From assembly GCF_000524195.1 (NCBI RefSeq), contig NW_020170441.1:229920-293919 (forward strand): DNA of 64,000 nucleotides, given 5' to 3'. This document shows positions 46,201 to 59,091 of this stretch, piece by piece. The DNA is from Echinococcus granulosus (taxonomy: Eukaryota > Platyhelminthes > Cestoda > Cyclophyllidea > Taeniidae). The first letter of the stretch is position 1, and each line of letters begins with the position of its first letter. Below the pieces are notes generated by a model. That model was not told where the DNA came from, made no database searches, and saw only the letters and a program-made list of their open reading frames with translations. The translations under genes and the position numbers were made by a program.

Positions 46201-49200
46201 ATATTTTAACGATTGACTACTTTCATTTATGTACACATTTAATGATGTTGGAGTGCATAAGATGCTTATCTGCTATAGTTTTGGATCGGCTATGACAGCT
46301 TTAACGTTTTTTCTCCTTCCCTTGAACCGTACATTTTAGACGTTCTTCCTACTACTGGTTGTGCAATGCCCTAGACATCTACTGCCCCGTGCAGTGGGAG
46401 TATGGTCGATTGAACTTCAACTATACGGTAGTTTCGAAGCGAAAGATTCTGAAGTTGGTTGCCGCGGGCGTGGTGGCGGATTGGGACGATCCGCGCCTAT
46501 TCACGCTTACCGCGCTGCGGCGCCGTGGCTTCCCCCCCGAAGCTATAAACAACTTCTGCGAGATCATCGGTATCACCGTGAGCCAGACCGTATTGGACCC
46601 CTCCGCCCTCGAGGCCTGTGTTCGCGACTACCTCAATAAACACGCCCCTCGCCGGATGTGTGTGGAAGAACCCCTAAATCTGGTCATCAGCAACTGGAAA
46701 GAACTCTATGGTGACAATGAAGTAGTCGAAGTAAGTGCTGTGTCTCCATTACGGCCCTGGTGCCTCCTAATTCACAGTAGTCGGATTAAATAATTGTCTT
46801 AAGCTTTCCTTAGACCCGTTATTTACATAACAGTACAGAATGATCAGGCCGGTCCAATTTATTCAAACAAACGTCTGTTTTTACCAAATGGACAGTGTAG
46901 TATCGATACTGAGGCACCTTGAATTGTTGATTGCTGATGCTTTTCAGCATTCATATAATATCAGCATTTATCCGTTTTCTTCGCAAGCTATTTTCCAAAG
47001 CCCTACATTTATGAAATTTCATTAATAATATGTAAAGGTGCTTAATATGCGTAAATCGAGTGAATTAAAAGAGCTCCTGCGTGTCATATTTTCGTTAAGA
47101 TTCCCCCACCCTCGTCAAGCCGTTCAAAATGGAATGTTGTAGCTTATAGCTGTGATTGGCGTTACGTGGAGGTATTTTTGCTGTAGGGAAAGTGCGCATA
47201 TACTTACACCATGGTTGTTAAATTGTTTACTGTATTTCTGGTTTCAAACATTTGGCAAAGGGGAAAAGTTTTTGATTTGTCACTCATATGTAATCATGCG
47301 CTATTCTAACACTTCGCGGAGTTTCCCCACTTTGTGATATCTTTCTGTAAATGCAGCACCATTTTATTTTCATCAGTTAGATGTCATTCCCTTCATTTAA
47401 GATAGTTTTCTAGTTTTCTTTCCACTTTTGCTCCCAAAACTGCTGTGTATACTTTGTATTTTATTCTAGTAGGTTAGTGTCATAAAGTTGTTGCTAGGTG
47501 ACCCTTACAATGGTTTTTTGACTAAAAGAAACTGGAAGGGACTTGTTACGGTTTACCTAGATTTCTTAAAATCTATATTTTTTCTGTTTTATGTTCCATC
47601 TTTAATACACCCACTGCTTGAAGGATTGTAAGATGCGAACATTGCACATACGTAGATCTTTTCATAAAAAAGATTGGTGACTTTTTTACAATCAAATCGA
47701 CACATTTCTGGGAGAGCTGAGTTATCTGTCGCATTGTGCAAACCGAGCGGAAATGTAAGAAATGAGGTCAGCTTATTCCTACTGAAGTGTTAGACTGAGA
47801 TTTAGAATCGGTAGTCGCTTTTCCCTTAAAGACTTTCTCATTATTACATCAGACGCTCTGAAGAAACTGCTTTTACGGCATGCCATCGAAAAGGTCATGT
47901 TGCTTCCGCTGTTTCAAACTGTTGGTGCAGAATCCTTTGAAAATTTAGCTTCGCTAAACGGGACTGCCTTTGGGGTTTTTCCTTTCAAGCTCCTCCTTAT
48001 TTCCATCCGGAATCATTTTCCATATTACTAATGGAAAATTTTCACCAGACGTTTCACCGGTGTTGCATTTTAAACACATATGTTGAATGAGAAATTACTT
48101 GTTTCGTTGGCGCCGATCAGGTAGCTATCCCACATTTGTACCACAAAACAGTGATCAGCGATTGCTCATTTCACCACCATTAGTATTCCAGCAGTGGTTG
48201 GGATCATAATGTCCTTATGTTTCAATTTAATACCATGTGTAAATGTTAATTTCATGGTTCTTTTGTAGGCTTGCGAGCAAAAGCTGTAGTGTTAATTGTG
48301 GCAGCGCCTCCACTGCATTCCGTAATGAGTACGCTATGGCAAATAACTGTCCAGCAGCCGAGGGCATCTGTGGAGTTTGTTCTTATGTGCCAAAGTTTTT
48401 AATTTTTACTACGTATTCGACCTTTCCACCACCTCGTGCAAACAAAAAATTCATTTGGACCATTTCAACAGCTTATCTGTGTGGTGTGTCCTTTCTGATC
48501 AGTTTTTTTTCTTGCTGATGTCTGCAACCTGCTAACTTAACGGACTAAATGCTAATTACACACTGGCCAAGAGCTTGCGGTAACGGTGTGGTCTCTCCAT
48601 TGATACGAGCTAATTCATCTGATGCCCAAAAAATTGCGGGGTTCTGAATCATCGTGTCGGGTTTTTTACGTCTTTGAGGTCCCACGCGTTGCTAGTGCGC
48701 GTGGGTCATAAACTGAGCACTGCTGTCGAATTTCTTTCGCTTAACCAGATGTGTTTGGATAGTAAAGCTTTTCATTGCTCGTGGTTTCACTTGTCTATAT
48801 TCTCCCCATGAAATCCTTTAGTTAATGAATTTTCGAAAGCGCCGAGACGTAGATTATGCAGTCAGATTGGTTATCCGATTTATTGCCAGTTGTTTGTTGG
48901 TTCGAATTTTGTCATCTAACCGCCTCATACTGTTTAGCGCCTGCTGGAGACAGTTAGCTTTTTCTCGCACCTTTTTGATATTTTCGTACATAGATGTGAA
49001 TTTCTCCTCATACCACCCCCTAGTGTTTTATCGAAACATTAAATCCTCTGGCAGCGACAGATTTTTATGACCAAACCATTAGCGGTGACCTCTATCGCAC
49101 TCGAAGAACACCGGCTGCACAAGTGGGAGCGATTCACCGAAGTTCGTATCTTGGGAAAAATTTTGTGATTCTTTGACCACTTTCAGGGAAATACAATGTA

Positions 49201-52200
49201 ATGACAAGGCGGAGGCGGTTTTGGAAACGTTCATTTTTTCTAAAAGGCACGATAGCGTGCTGTCTAGTACAGCATTCCATTCTCGAGGGGGACTTCTCCA
49301 ACAAGTACCATTTATTACAATTTTGAAATAAAGTCAAAAGATGGGGATACTATTTCATTGGCCGGTGGGATTTGGTCATTCCTCATCGCGACAAGTTCTT
49401 TTCCACCATCACGTGTCGTTATAGCCATAGCTAAACTAGAGTCAAGTTTATGCAGCTTTTAAATACGATCATAAGGAGTGAATTTAATGGTTTCCGTAAA
49501 AATGAACTACTTGTAAGTACTTTCCATGCTTAATAAGTAGCCTGACTCCTGAGAACCTCGAAACTCCTAATTAAGATAAGATGAACGTGAATTCTTTAAA
49601 CTCATACACTAAAATGATTTGCAGTGAGCTCATAGCACCATAGAAGTGATCTCAGAAGCTCTTCTAATGGTTCAAATTAGTACCCGTATTTAGGGATAAA
49701 ATCCTTTTAACTAGTAAATCAAAATGATTGGCCACCTAGTCAATGCACAAGGGTTAAGCAGGACCCTTGTTTCCATTGATTGAGCTTGATGTACGGTACT
49801 CATTCATAAAATTACCCTCTGAAAGCGACGAACCTGCAGGTCCGTCATGCCTTGTTGTGGCTTCCCGCAGTTTTTTTGCGCGAACGAATAATAATTCGTT
49901 AGAGTTGTTTTCTCCTTGTCCATATTGATCACAAACTTCCTCCTTGTAAATTCATTTTTTCTAGTGGCCACTTTTCATAGGCGTAAATTTGCAATTTCAA
50001 TCGGACCTTTCCCTTATTATACAAAATTATCAATGTCCAAAAGGTATCAAGCGGCATCCAAAGCGCCCACATTTCGTATGCAGATTCATTTCTTTGGATT
50101 CATTATCAAGCATACGCTCACTTTAGGGAATGAAATTATTGCATTCCAGATCACCTGTCACATCTATCCATTGCCTTTGCCGCCTTGCCCGCTTTTAGTG
50201 TTTAGGGTAAAACACGGTAACAAGTATCTGAAGCGACCGAAATTCCCCGAATGCGATGCAAAAAATCAGCTTAAAACGGTGGTAGAATGACAGTGATTTG
50301 CAATAAATGTGGCCGTTTGGCTGTGTTGTAGTCTCACATGCTGAAATTTACGGAAACCCGTGTTTATTTTCACTCATGCTTCGGAATTCATTCCGATATC
50401 ATTTCTGTAACCCGTTTGTTCTACATTCTGGTATCTTAGTACGCCGTTATGAATAAATCATTTCGTCGCTTCTAAAGCTTCCATTTTATGTGCCAAAATC
50501 TTCACTGCTTAATTGTGCTGTAAACCATGTTTGCTGCTCGTAAGCTAGCAAGCTGTCACATGGCTTATCTTTATTTTATCTAGAGCACAAATTACTTGCC
50601 ACTGTGTGACTTGGGATTTCAGATAAAAGTAGTTGAGGGTCAAGACTCATAAGTCATGACGCTTGAATTCCGAAACATCTACAGCCTCTACCTCCTCAGG
50701 ATAATGCGAAGCACGGCGACAACTTGCGTAGATGAACGCTCGTGTGAGCTCAAACACGTGTGTGTATGTATGCGATTCATCCATTTCCAAAATGACCACC
50801 TTTATTACCTTTAAACCGCAATACAAAAGACTATTCAACTGCGTCCTCCTGTATTTACCCCAATAATGCGGGCACATTCAAAAATGCAATTTTTTTGCAT
50901 TCTCAAGGTGACTGCACCTGACTTCCCCGCGGAGGAAAACAGCACCATGCGTCAGGTGATCCTCGCGCCCGAATTGTTTATTGAGCAGTCCGATTTCATG
51001 CCTGAGACGAAGCCTGGGTTCCGTCGGCTAACGCTAACCCAAACGGTCGGCATCCGTTATGCTGGTCTCGTTCTCTCCGTCAATGAGATCCACAGGGTAC
51101 GCCATCTACATCTGGCCACTTTAGCACCTTGCTTCCAGCGTTTTAATTGCTTCCTTTATTTAACAAAAATTTGGATTATTAACGAACGTAGGGGAAATCA
51201 TTATTACGGCAGTCAAGGTTAAGTGTTGGTTTCGAAGACGTGAAGAGTTTGCAAACTTGTTTAGTTCTCGCAAGCGGTTGAACGCAGTGATGTTTGGTCG
51301 CTGCATTTTTGAAAATAACTGCCTTTGCGAATGAATCACTTTCTTTTATGTTCTTTTAGGATGCTAATGATAAAATATCAAGCATTTCTGTCATCGCGAC
51401 TCCAGTTTCTACGGAAAACAAACCAAAGGCGTTTATTCATTGGGTTTCGAATCCACTAAAATGTGAACTTCGCCTCTACAGCCAATTGTGAGTTTGGATA
51501 GTTCCCAGGTTACCTTGTTCATTTACTTCCATCCTCCCTAATCATGGTTTCCGTAATTTTGTTCACTCTTAGGAAAATAGTTCAGTCTTTCGGCAAAGTC
51601 TGTCCCCAAATCGTACTGAATCAGAAATAGCTTAAGCTGTAACATATGTTCAACAACCAAGGCTAGGATTTGCATTGGTCTGTAATTGTAATCTTCCATA
51701 AAATTGTGAATGAATTTAAGTGAAGTATTTGTCATCCACCTCCATCAAAGTGGGGATTAGTAATTTTCACTTCAACTATTGCTCAGGTTCGCATTTCTTA
51801 CCGGGTCGTCCATTTGGAGGCATTAATGCTAGTCACAGTAACTTTGACGAGTATGAATACTTGAATTTTATCATGTTGAAGGATTGTTGGGTCTGACTAT
51901 AATGTTTTTGCTGTAGTTCTAGCGCACCAATGCTCTTCTGAAAGGATTGAAGTGGCACCTTAAGCTAAATTGCAAGTGATTATTAACATTTGGGCGAGTT
52001 AGCTTGATAATATGGGCAATGACCGCCCCATAGAAAACATTCCAACTTAGACTTAGCTTGACCGCTTTGAAAACGCATTATAAGTGAAGGAGAATAAATC
52101 ATCGGGAATGGTCATTGTTAGATTAATGTTCATAATCTGTCGCTGAATGTGTTCATCCACCTGACCTAACAAAAAATAATGTCTGTCGAGGTGATGCGTA

Positions 52201-55200
52201 AGGTCTAGCATCATACTTAAACAGCTGAAGGCGCGACCGAGTCTGCTTAAGGTGGACAACAACAATTTATCATTGCCATTTGTTATCCGAACCAAATTCC
52301 CTGGTTTTGCTGCTCAAGGCTTTATTTCCCCTTAGGGTTTTGCTGTGGTAGGTGGCCTTGTCCTGCGAGCTACATCATGGGTCGTAAAAGTTTGGCCATT
52401 AGCCTATGACGCAAGGGTTGTTATTCTCCCGACGTAGAAATATAATCGAATTTTACCTGATAAAATTTGATTTGGCGGAAATGCACCCAACCTTGAATTC
52501 TTCCTACCTGTTGAGCGAAATTTAATTCTAAGTCCATGGCCTTAATTCAATAGGGCGAAGTTTTCCCATTGAAACGGACAATTGCCTCTCTGCGAGCAAT
52601 GTACTTGCGTAAATTGTTTTTTTCTCCCGATCTTCACCTCCTTTGTTTTTCCCAGTTTCGATAGATGCATTTTTACCCCCGCGATTATGGTGTCGTGTTA
52701 ACGAAATTTGTTGTTTTGCTGAAATACTCTTTGTCGCTAAAATTTGATCATTGAGACTTTGCCTGCTAGAGTCATTACTGGCAAATGCTCGTAATCTCCC
52801 CATTCCCAGCTATGCTCTCTCAATTTTTCCGGTTTTTGAGAGCTGAAGCAGGCCGTGTAATGCCCTCCTCAATCTTTTGCCAACCGATGACGGTGTATGA
52901 GGTGGAATCAAGTGTCTTACTCCAGTCCAACATGTCTTTCCTGCATTTCAGATTCAAGGAAAAGAACCCCGAGGATTGTCCTGGGGGATTCATGGCTGCT
53001 CTCAATCCGGTACGTGCCGATTTCATTAACCAGAGTAGTCCTGTCGTCTTCCTTAGATCAACATTGCCATTTCTGTATTCGACTAATCGTTTTGGCAGGT
53101 GGCTTTTAACATCTATCAATTAATTGAAATATAAAATTTTTATTTCTTTGGCTTGCTTTTAAGAGCATTACGACGAATCCTAAGCTTCCAACAATCTCTA
53201 CGCCTATTTGTTTGAGGAAAAGCCAGTGGAATAGGCTAAAGTGGACGAGATTTTAGGTAAAATTTAAAGCTTAAGCTTACTTTCTAATTAAATTGAGTCC
53301 ACATTTAAAAGGACGCGATGTGGTTTTCGCATTAACCTAGAATTCAGAGGTAATGACTTTAGGGGCTACTTAGTGATCTGGAACTTTCAGAGGAAGATGT
53401 CTTTTCAAAACCCTACTTTTTAGTAGGAAATTTTTTGACTTGCATCATTTTAGGCATCCTTGGAAAGTAACTTTAGTTTTCTAATAGCGCAAACTAGGCA
53501 TTTGGTTTTTCGCAGTGGGAAGTCTCTTCCAATTTATTATTGCTTCTCCCAGCATACCCGCAATGTAAACTATTTGGCGTTTTTTAAAAATAATTTTTTT
53601 GTACCGTTGCAACATTGGGCGTTCGAGAAACTGGACGTGGGGTTGGGAGAAAAACTTTGTTTTTGTTAGCAGGAGAAAGTTCGCCAGAAGTCAATAGGCT
53701 GATGGGGCAGCTTTTTCGCCCTCCAATTATCGCATTGCTCCATTAATTTATGGTTGGATTTCTTGCTCCTCAATTCTTCCCCAATGATAGGTATCACATT
53801 ATTTATGGGAGGCTAGGAAATGTGCAAGCGCACCTAAACTTAGGCTCTGTTGTCCCACCACCATCACACGTTACCATTGTTCGATCTTGTCTAGTGTCTT
53901 TTTTTCGCATTTTTCTCTCGATTTCAGAAACCAAAAATGTCATCTCTTCTATTGTTAGTATTTGGTGAGTACTCCGCTGAATCTCATGCACGCAACAACG
54001 AAGTAGATAGGTGCGTACTGGGACAGTAGACTTTTTCTAACTAGGGCTCCCAAAACGGTTTCAGACTTGTGTCCATTTGATCTACGTGAATTCTGGCTAG
54101 AAGTGTTGCGAAGTGTAGGCATCTGAATGCAGATCTTTCTCTTTATCCCATTTGGCTACCGGGGCTGTTGAACCGGAGGACTTCGCTGCACATGACTCGC
54201 ATTCCCCTGTGAGGTTGCCACTTGAGAGTTGGCTCTCTATATCTCTGCTTGCTTGAGCGGAAAAATTGGCCTTGATTTAAGACCCGTAAATGCATATTTG
54301 GGCTGCCTACTGTCCGGCAAAACCGCCTATTTTAACTCTTGCTATTTAAAAAAGGCAGTCACCACTTCAGCTCTTATCTTTGAGGCCGGAGTAGTCGGTG
54401 TCTGTGGCTTAAGCGCTACTAAATAGTGATATTGATGGAGTTGCTATCGAATCTAAAAGGATCAATAATCCTTAGAATCTCGGTGTTGTAGTGCATTCCA
54501 GAGTTGTCTCCCGAGTCGGTTCGAGTCCCAATGCTGGTGAAGGGAAGGTTTCAGTTTTTGGCATGACAAGCACTTCTTAATTTTGTTTGTGATTTTTGAC
54601 GACTTTCGGATTGTCCATGTACTATTTTTTCCGATTTAACACCGGTCGTCGTGATTTGTTGAGTGAGTGGGTTCCGCTGCACAATTAATATCATTTGTTC
54701 CAACCGGGAACACATCTGCCTGCGTCTTGCAGTCTGTTGATCCCAATCTGGCGCACTCACCTTCAAAATGTAAAATTTTTTCGTAAGTGACACGTCATAT
54801 CAGGCAAAGCTTTATTGAAGCTGATAGAGTAATCGAGATTCTCTCAATTCCAATTTTTTTTTCATTTTACTACTTTTTGTCGTTTTTACAGAAATCGTTG
54901 ACCGTGGTCTCTGACGCATTAATTGAACAATCAGTGAAGGATGTCAAGGTGTACGACCGCTTCCAATTCGAGCGCATTGGCTTCTTCACAGTTGATCAAG
55001 ACAGCGAACCTGGCAAGGTGGGTTTCTGGGTTTTCGCTCTGTTCAATTGAATCGGTACTGTCAAAAAACTCAAATCCAGACCACCTTCATGAGGCTATCC
55101 GTTGGCCTAAAAGATAGATGTTTGTCATCGCCTGTTTAGAGCAACGGTCCAATTTATTGTCTGTTGTTGTTATATCAAGACGTAAAGGCGATGTTTTATT

Positions 55201-58200
55201 CACAAGATTTGTTCATTTTTATTAGAATTACTCCCAGCAGCACGTCCCCTTTTGGACTTATTGCTTAGAGCTATGGCATCCCTGGCAGCTGTGAAGAAGT
55301 TCAACTGACATTTTCTCACGATTCATCTCAATCGTGAAGGCTTGTCAGCTTTTACCCATTTCTCATGTCTACGCAGTAGCGTTTTCAAATGAATGTGGGA
55401 CTGTACTAAAAAGGAAGATTTGCGTTGATGAACAAGGAGAATACGTAATTGCAACAACCGATCCAATGCACTAAATTATTATTGCCATTTCGTACAGTTG
55501 AGTTTGCGTGCTTTCGATATTTCTCGCAACTTTTATATTTGACCAACTTTGAAGCTACGAACAGAGCAAACTCCACCAAAATTGTTGCTAAAAATCAAAT
55601 AAAAGTGATGTTTTTTTCCTGTGTTCCTGTTAAATTCAAGTCTTGTTGAGTTGAGGAGTAAAGTACAGCTTTCCCTCCCAGAGTATTGTGTGAGCGCGGG
55701 CAACCCATACGCGCTGGAAATGGGTGGTACGCGGTACGCTGGCTTACTAAAACCGTATTTGGGTTCGCTGCGTTTTATAGCTTCGTTTGCTACTCCTACT
55801 TAGAGTCAACACGGAATTAGTTCGTTTTCTTTCCCTATAATCCCTTTCCTCTTAAAATTTCGTGAGAAAAAATGTATTTGTGCTGGAAAACGCAAAGTTA
55901 GGCGTGAGGAAGTGTTCTTCAATTTGGTTGTTTTTTTTTTCAGTGTGAAACGCGTACATCTTAAACATCTTTTTCTTGTTTAATTTTATCTCATAACCCA
56001 AAAGTTGGTTATGTTTTTCTCTTTGGCAGGGTATTAACAAGTTTCACTGTATCATTTCTTCTGATATCAATAAAGTCGCTTTGTGCTCTTGGCAAGGTGC
56101 AAATACCCGGCGGCAGCGTACGCCTACTGGGGTTATAGTGCAGTTGGTTAATAACCACCACTCCTTGTAATGTATCGTCATATCTGTTACTTAAAGATCA
56201 AAAACGGTATAAGTCTATACAAGCCACAGTCTACAAACTATGTACCACCAAGCCCACTAATTTTTCATTTCTCTATATGGTAAATCTCGCTTGCTGTGGC
56301 AGGGCTCCTCTATCCCCTCAACTTCTGCTATTCTAAACTTGCGTCGAGATAAGGCTCTATTTATCCCCCTTCATTGCTTATTTTTCAAATCTATAGGATA
56401 AGTTTTTAACTGGTGTCGCTTGTAAAGAAAGGGAATGGTTTTGTTTGCTCGCTATTTTATTCGATGTGCTTTGTAATGGCTTTGTGCTGCAACGGAAATA
56501 AAGACAACGCCTACTGCATGCTTGCTCAACTTCTTTGTAAAGACGTCAATTTCTTGATTTGTGATTCGTTCACGTGTTTTTGTTTTTTTTTTTGTACTAC
56601 TTTGGTAATTTAGCAAGTCCGCAATTACTTCTCTCGTTCCTCTGCCAAACAAAGTTCAGTTTTGCCTTATTGCCTTTAGTAAGATGCGACTTTATCATTT
56701 ATTGCACAGTACCTTGTCTTAAATGATCGAAACGTTTCTTTGCGTTGAGAGCATAGAGGAGGGACTTTTGCTTTGGCTGTGATGTCACCAGCACGGGGTA
56801 AACGAACACAGATACACATCCACAAGAAGTGACCACCGTGTGTGATTAATTGCCCACACATACCTCCACGGCAGGTGAAAGACCACCTCTATTTCGCACT
56901 TCGCCAAGATCCTCTTTACGATTTGTGACGTTATAAACCGTCTTCCACTTTTATTGCTACCCGAATTTGACTAAAATAGCTTTCTGCTCCCCAGTGAACC
57001 TGTCTCGCGTTTAAGCCTACTTTAAATCAAACACGGAATAGGCTTTACAATAAGCAGTGTGCAGCATCACCAGAAGCTTCGATCCCAGCAAGTTCCTGAA
57101 AAGTGTTCGTTTTTTAATCAGTACTTTTTTTCGCTCAGCCTCTCAAATTCAAATCTATCCCAAAGGCAACAGAAGTTTGTCGAAATCTTTCCTTGGGGAA
57201 TTTGTCATGCATGATGACGAGGTGATTAAATTTTTAAAGTCCATTATTGAATGAGCTGGAACGCTGAAATGCGGACTTTTCTATCTATTCAGTAAGTCGG
57301 TACCATTCCTCATCGTAATGATATGCGTACTGCTTTCATATCCCATAAAGTATGCAACATCTGCAGTGAAGCATTATTTCAATAATTGCTTTTCATGAGA
57401 AAGTGCTTAAGGCACGATTACTGTCCCGTGTGTACTCCAACATCTATTGTGCTTGTTTTATTTATCGCTTTACAATGCTACCTGTGGGTTGCGTGTTTGT
57501 TTTAATTATCTGTACTTTTACTCCTTACTAACCGAAATAACCATTTCCCGTAACTTAGAATGCGCATTAAGACTTCAAAGCACACTATATTTATTTTCCA
57601 ATATAATTTTGCTGACACTAAAAGAGATGGTGAGGTGTGAACTGGCTTTAATCAGTCCTCTATCGCCTCAGCAGGTCTCAGAGGGAGGGTTACCTTAACA
57701 ACGTAACCACTTAACCGACGCATCCTCGACTTCCATTAGTCGATGGAATGTCAACAAATGAGTAGAATATTGACATTTGGGAAGAGTGCTCACTATATCA
57801 TGTACAGTGGAAAGTCGGATATTTTTTCACCATGAGGAAACTTATACCTTTTTTCAATAACTTGGCATTTTGTTCCTGGAATTTTTTCGTTGATTTTTCC
57901 AGTTTCATTCGATTATATGGAGTCACAAGCGTTTTTTTTTTTGCTTACAAGGATGCAGTGGTTGTTTGTCAGGAATGATATATTATCGAACCCTCTGAGG
58001 GGATAAAAAATCTCTAGGAGGTGATGGGAGCTACCTATCGTTCATTAGCAATCATTTTTTTGACGTACTTTCTTCTCAATTAGTGTTTGAATGGTGCGCG
58101 CTGTTGCCACGGCATCGATCATGCGTTTGTATATACGTATGCCGCAACAGTGATGATGTTTCTTCCTGGGCTCATCATACTTGGTTCACTTGTTTTTCCG

Positions 58201-59091
58201 ATCCAGTGCAAATTCATGAGTCTGCACTCACCGGATGCGCTTGCACAATCAGTTGCACAAGGAACGCTTTTTAAAGCATCTTTCAAAACGCGTGCAAATT
58301 GTCCTCTTGGCTTGGAAAGTCATTCGACCCTAAGTAGGTAGAGGTAGCAGCATTTATCACTGGAGTGCTGGCGGTGGTGTGTGGCTACCACGTCTGAAGT
58401 GCCTGTTACTAAAAGTAGGATTTTTGGCACAAGTTTTTTTAGCAAAGTCGACTTTTTCCCGCTTTCAAAATCCTCGAGATTTTTTACCCTGTTCAAATTC
58501 GTCCAGAAGACTTATTTGCTACTTTGAAACTCTTATTTGCCATGATCGCGGTTTCCGGTATCGTTATGATAATCTTGATTTGGAGGAACTTGTTCGTACC
58601 TTTAAATACGCTTGCGAACCACTTTTGCTGATGATTAAGCGAATTCTGGAAGTCTCTAGAATCATTTTTGCCTTACCGCATCTAATTTATTTTCGGCTTT
58701 TTAAATTTTGTTAAGGCCCATCTTCTACCTATCGCTAATTTGCAGCCATTGTGCACTGCGCTGAAAGCTCTCTTGAAGTTCAACATTTTAAGGCGTCAAT
58801 GTTCTTCGAGGACGCACTTTATGGGCTCCGCCTCCCATATTTTATGACTCCTAGCTTATTATAGATGATTTTCTTTTGCTCGGTATCTAATGTTGCAGTG
58901 ACTCTTGCCTAGTAGCCACAATCTTTGTTTCGTCTGGCAAAATGAGCCTCTGCTAGGCATAACGATTCGTAATTCGCATACTTCATCATGTGGAGATAAA
59001 TTTCTTCGACCTTTTCTTGCAGCTGATTTTCAATCGCACGGTAACCCTGAAGGAGGATCCGGGCAAGTCGGCCTACCAGGTGAAGGACTGA
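43031..59091 (+). CDS. QARS1: Glutaminyl-tRNA synthetase, cytosolic eukaryotic type, catalytic core to C-terminus
   Basis: This class I enzyme charges tRNA-Gln and in animals sits in the multisynthetase complex. Nine exons join with matching phases to 1704 nt (567 residues plus stop): 43031-43261, 43297-43602, 44222-44427, 46340-46730, 50908-51096, 51360-51487, 52952-53009, 54892-55017, 59023-59091. Motifs seen are [20 protein letters not shown] (HIGH), [67 protein letters not shown] and VVSKRKI (the KMSKS equivalent). The anticodon-binding beta-barrels follow in exons 4-9, ending [13 protein letters not shown]. It matches human QARS1 closely, but that protein has about 200 more N-terminal residues. 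Here the ATG (43031) stands just before [11 protein letters not shown], and no appended N-terminal domain is seen upstream. An upstream exon cannot be excluded, since CTCAAG precedes the ATG. Confidence 0.96.
43262..43296 (+). other. QARS1: 35-nt GT-AG intron in QARS
   Basis: GTAAGG...TTTTTTAAG, 35 nt. Removing it gives [18 protein letters not shown], in line with the family text NFGYAKANNGICFLRFDD. Reading through hits a stop (TGA) before the conserved block, so splicing is required. Confidence 0.88.
43297..43602 (+). CDS. QARS1: QARS exon 2: RYDDTNPE, Rossmann fold
   Basis: 102 codons: [20 protein letters not shown] to [41 protein letters not shown] and FMDMKNGK. The donor AAG|GTCTGG leaves phase 0. 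Confidence 0.95.
44222..44427 (+). CDS. QARS1: QARS exon 3: [14 protein letters not shown]
   Basis: CTGCAG acceptor, then [40 protein letters not shown] and [12 protein letters not shown]. It ends CG|GTGGGT in phase 2, and the Arg is completed by the next exon (CG|A). Confidence 0.95.
46340..46730 (+). CDS. QARS1: QARS exon 4: tRNA-acceptor and KMSKS-like region
   Basis: [20 protein letters not shown] to [20 protein letters not shown] and [22 protein letters not shown] is the KMSKS-type loop of GlnRS. The GTAAGT donor follows EVVE, phase 0. The local G+C content and codon use are richer than in the flanking introns. Confidence 0.97.
50908..51096 (+). CDS. QARS1: QARS exon 5: anticodon-binding barrel
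   Basis: [56 protein letters not shown]. It has a TCTCAAG acceptor and GTACGC donor, phase 0 both ends. It matches the [20 protein letters not shown] block of the human enzyme. Confidence 0.93.
51360..51487 (+). CDS. QARS1: QARS exon 6: [10 protein letters not shown]
   Basis: [20 protein letters not shown] then [20 protein letters not shown]. The [10 protein letters not shown] motif is nearly invariant in eukaryotic GlnRS. The donor TT|GTGAGT is phase 2. Confidence 0.95.
52952..53009 (+). CDS. QARS1: QARS exon 7: 58-nt mini-exon
   Basis: The TTTCAG acceptor supplies one base, then [19 protein letters not shown], matching FQHKNPED..GGFLSDLN of human QARS1. GTACGT donor, phase 0. Confidence 0.92.
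54892..55017 (+). CDS. QARS1: QARS exon 8: FQFERIGFF
   Basis: [20 protein letters not shown] then [20 protein letters not shown]. The motif (D/Y)xFQFERxGyFxVDxDS is diagnostic. TTTTACAG acceptor, AAG|GTGGGT donor, phase 0. Confidence 0.95.
59023..59091 (+). CDS. QARS1: QARS exon 9: C-terminus and stop
   Basis: After TTCTTGCAG it reads [19 protein letters not shown] and ends VKD-stop (TGA 59089-59091). [12 protein letters not shown] is the conserved end of eukaryotic GlnRS. It is separated from exon 8 by a 4005-nt intron. Confidence 0.94.
   Translation: MIFNRTVTLKEDPGKSAYQVKD

Noticed and set aside
54500..54540. tRNA-like GGTTCGAGTCCC box
   Set aside because: The T-arm stem does not pair over five bases, and no matching D-arm, anticodon arm or acceptor stem lies upstream.
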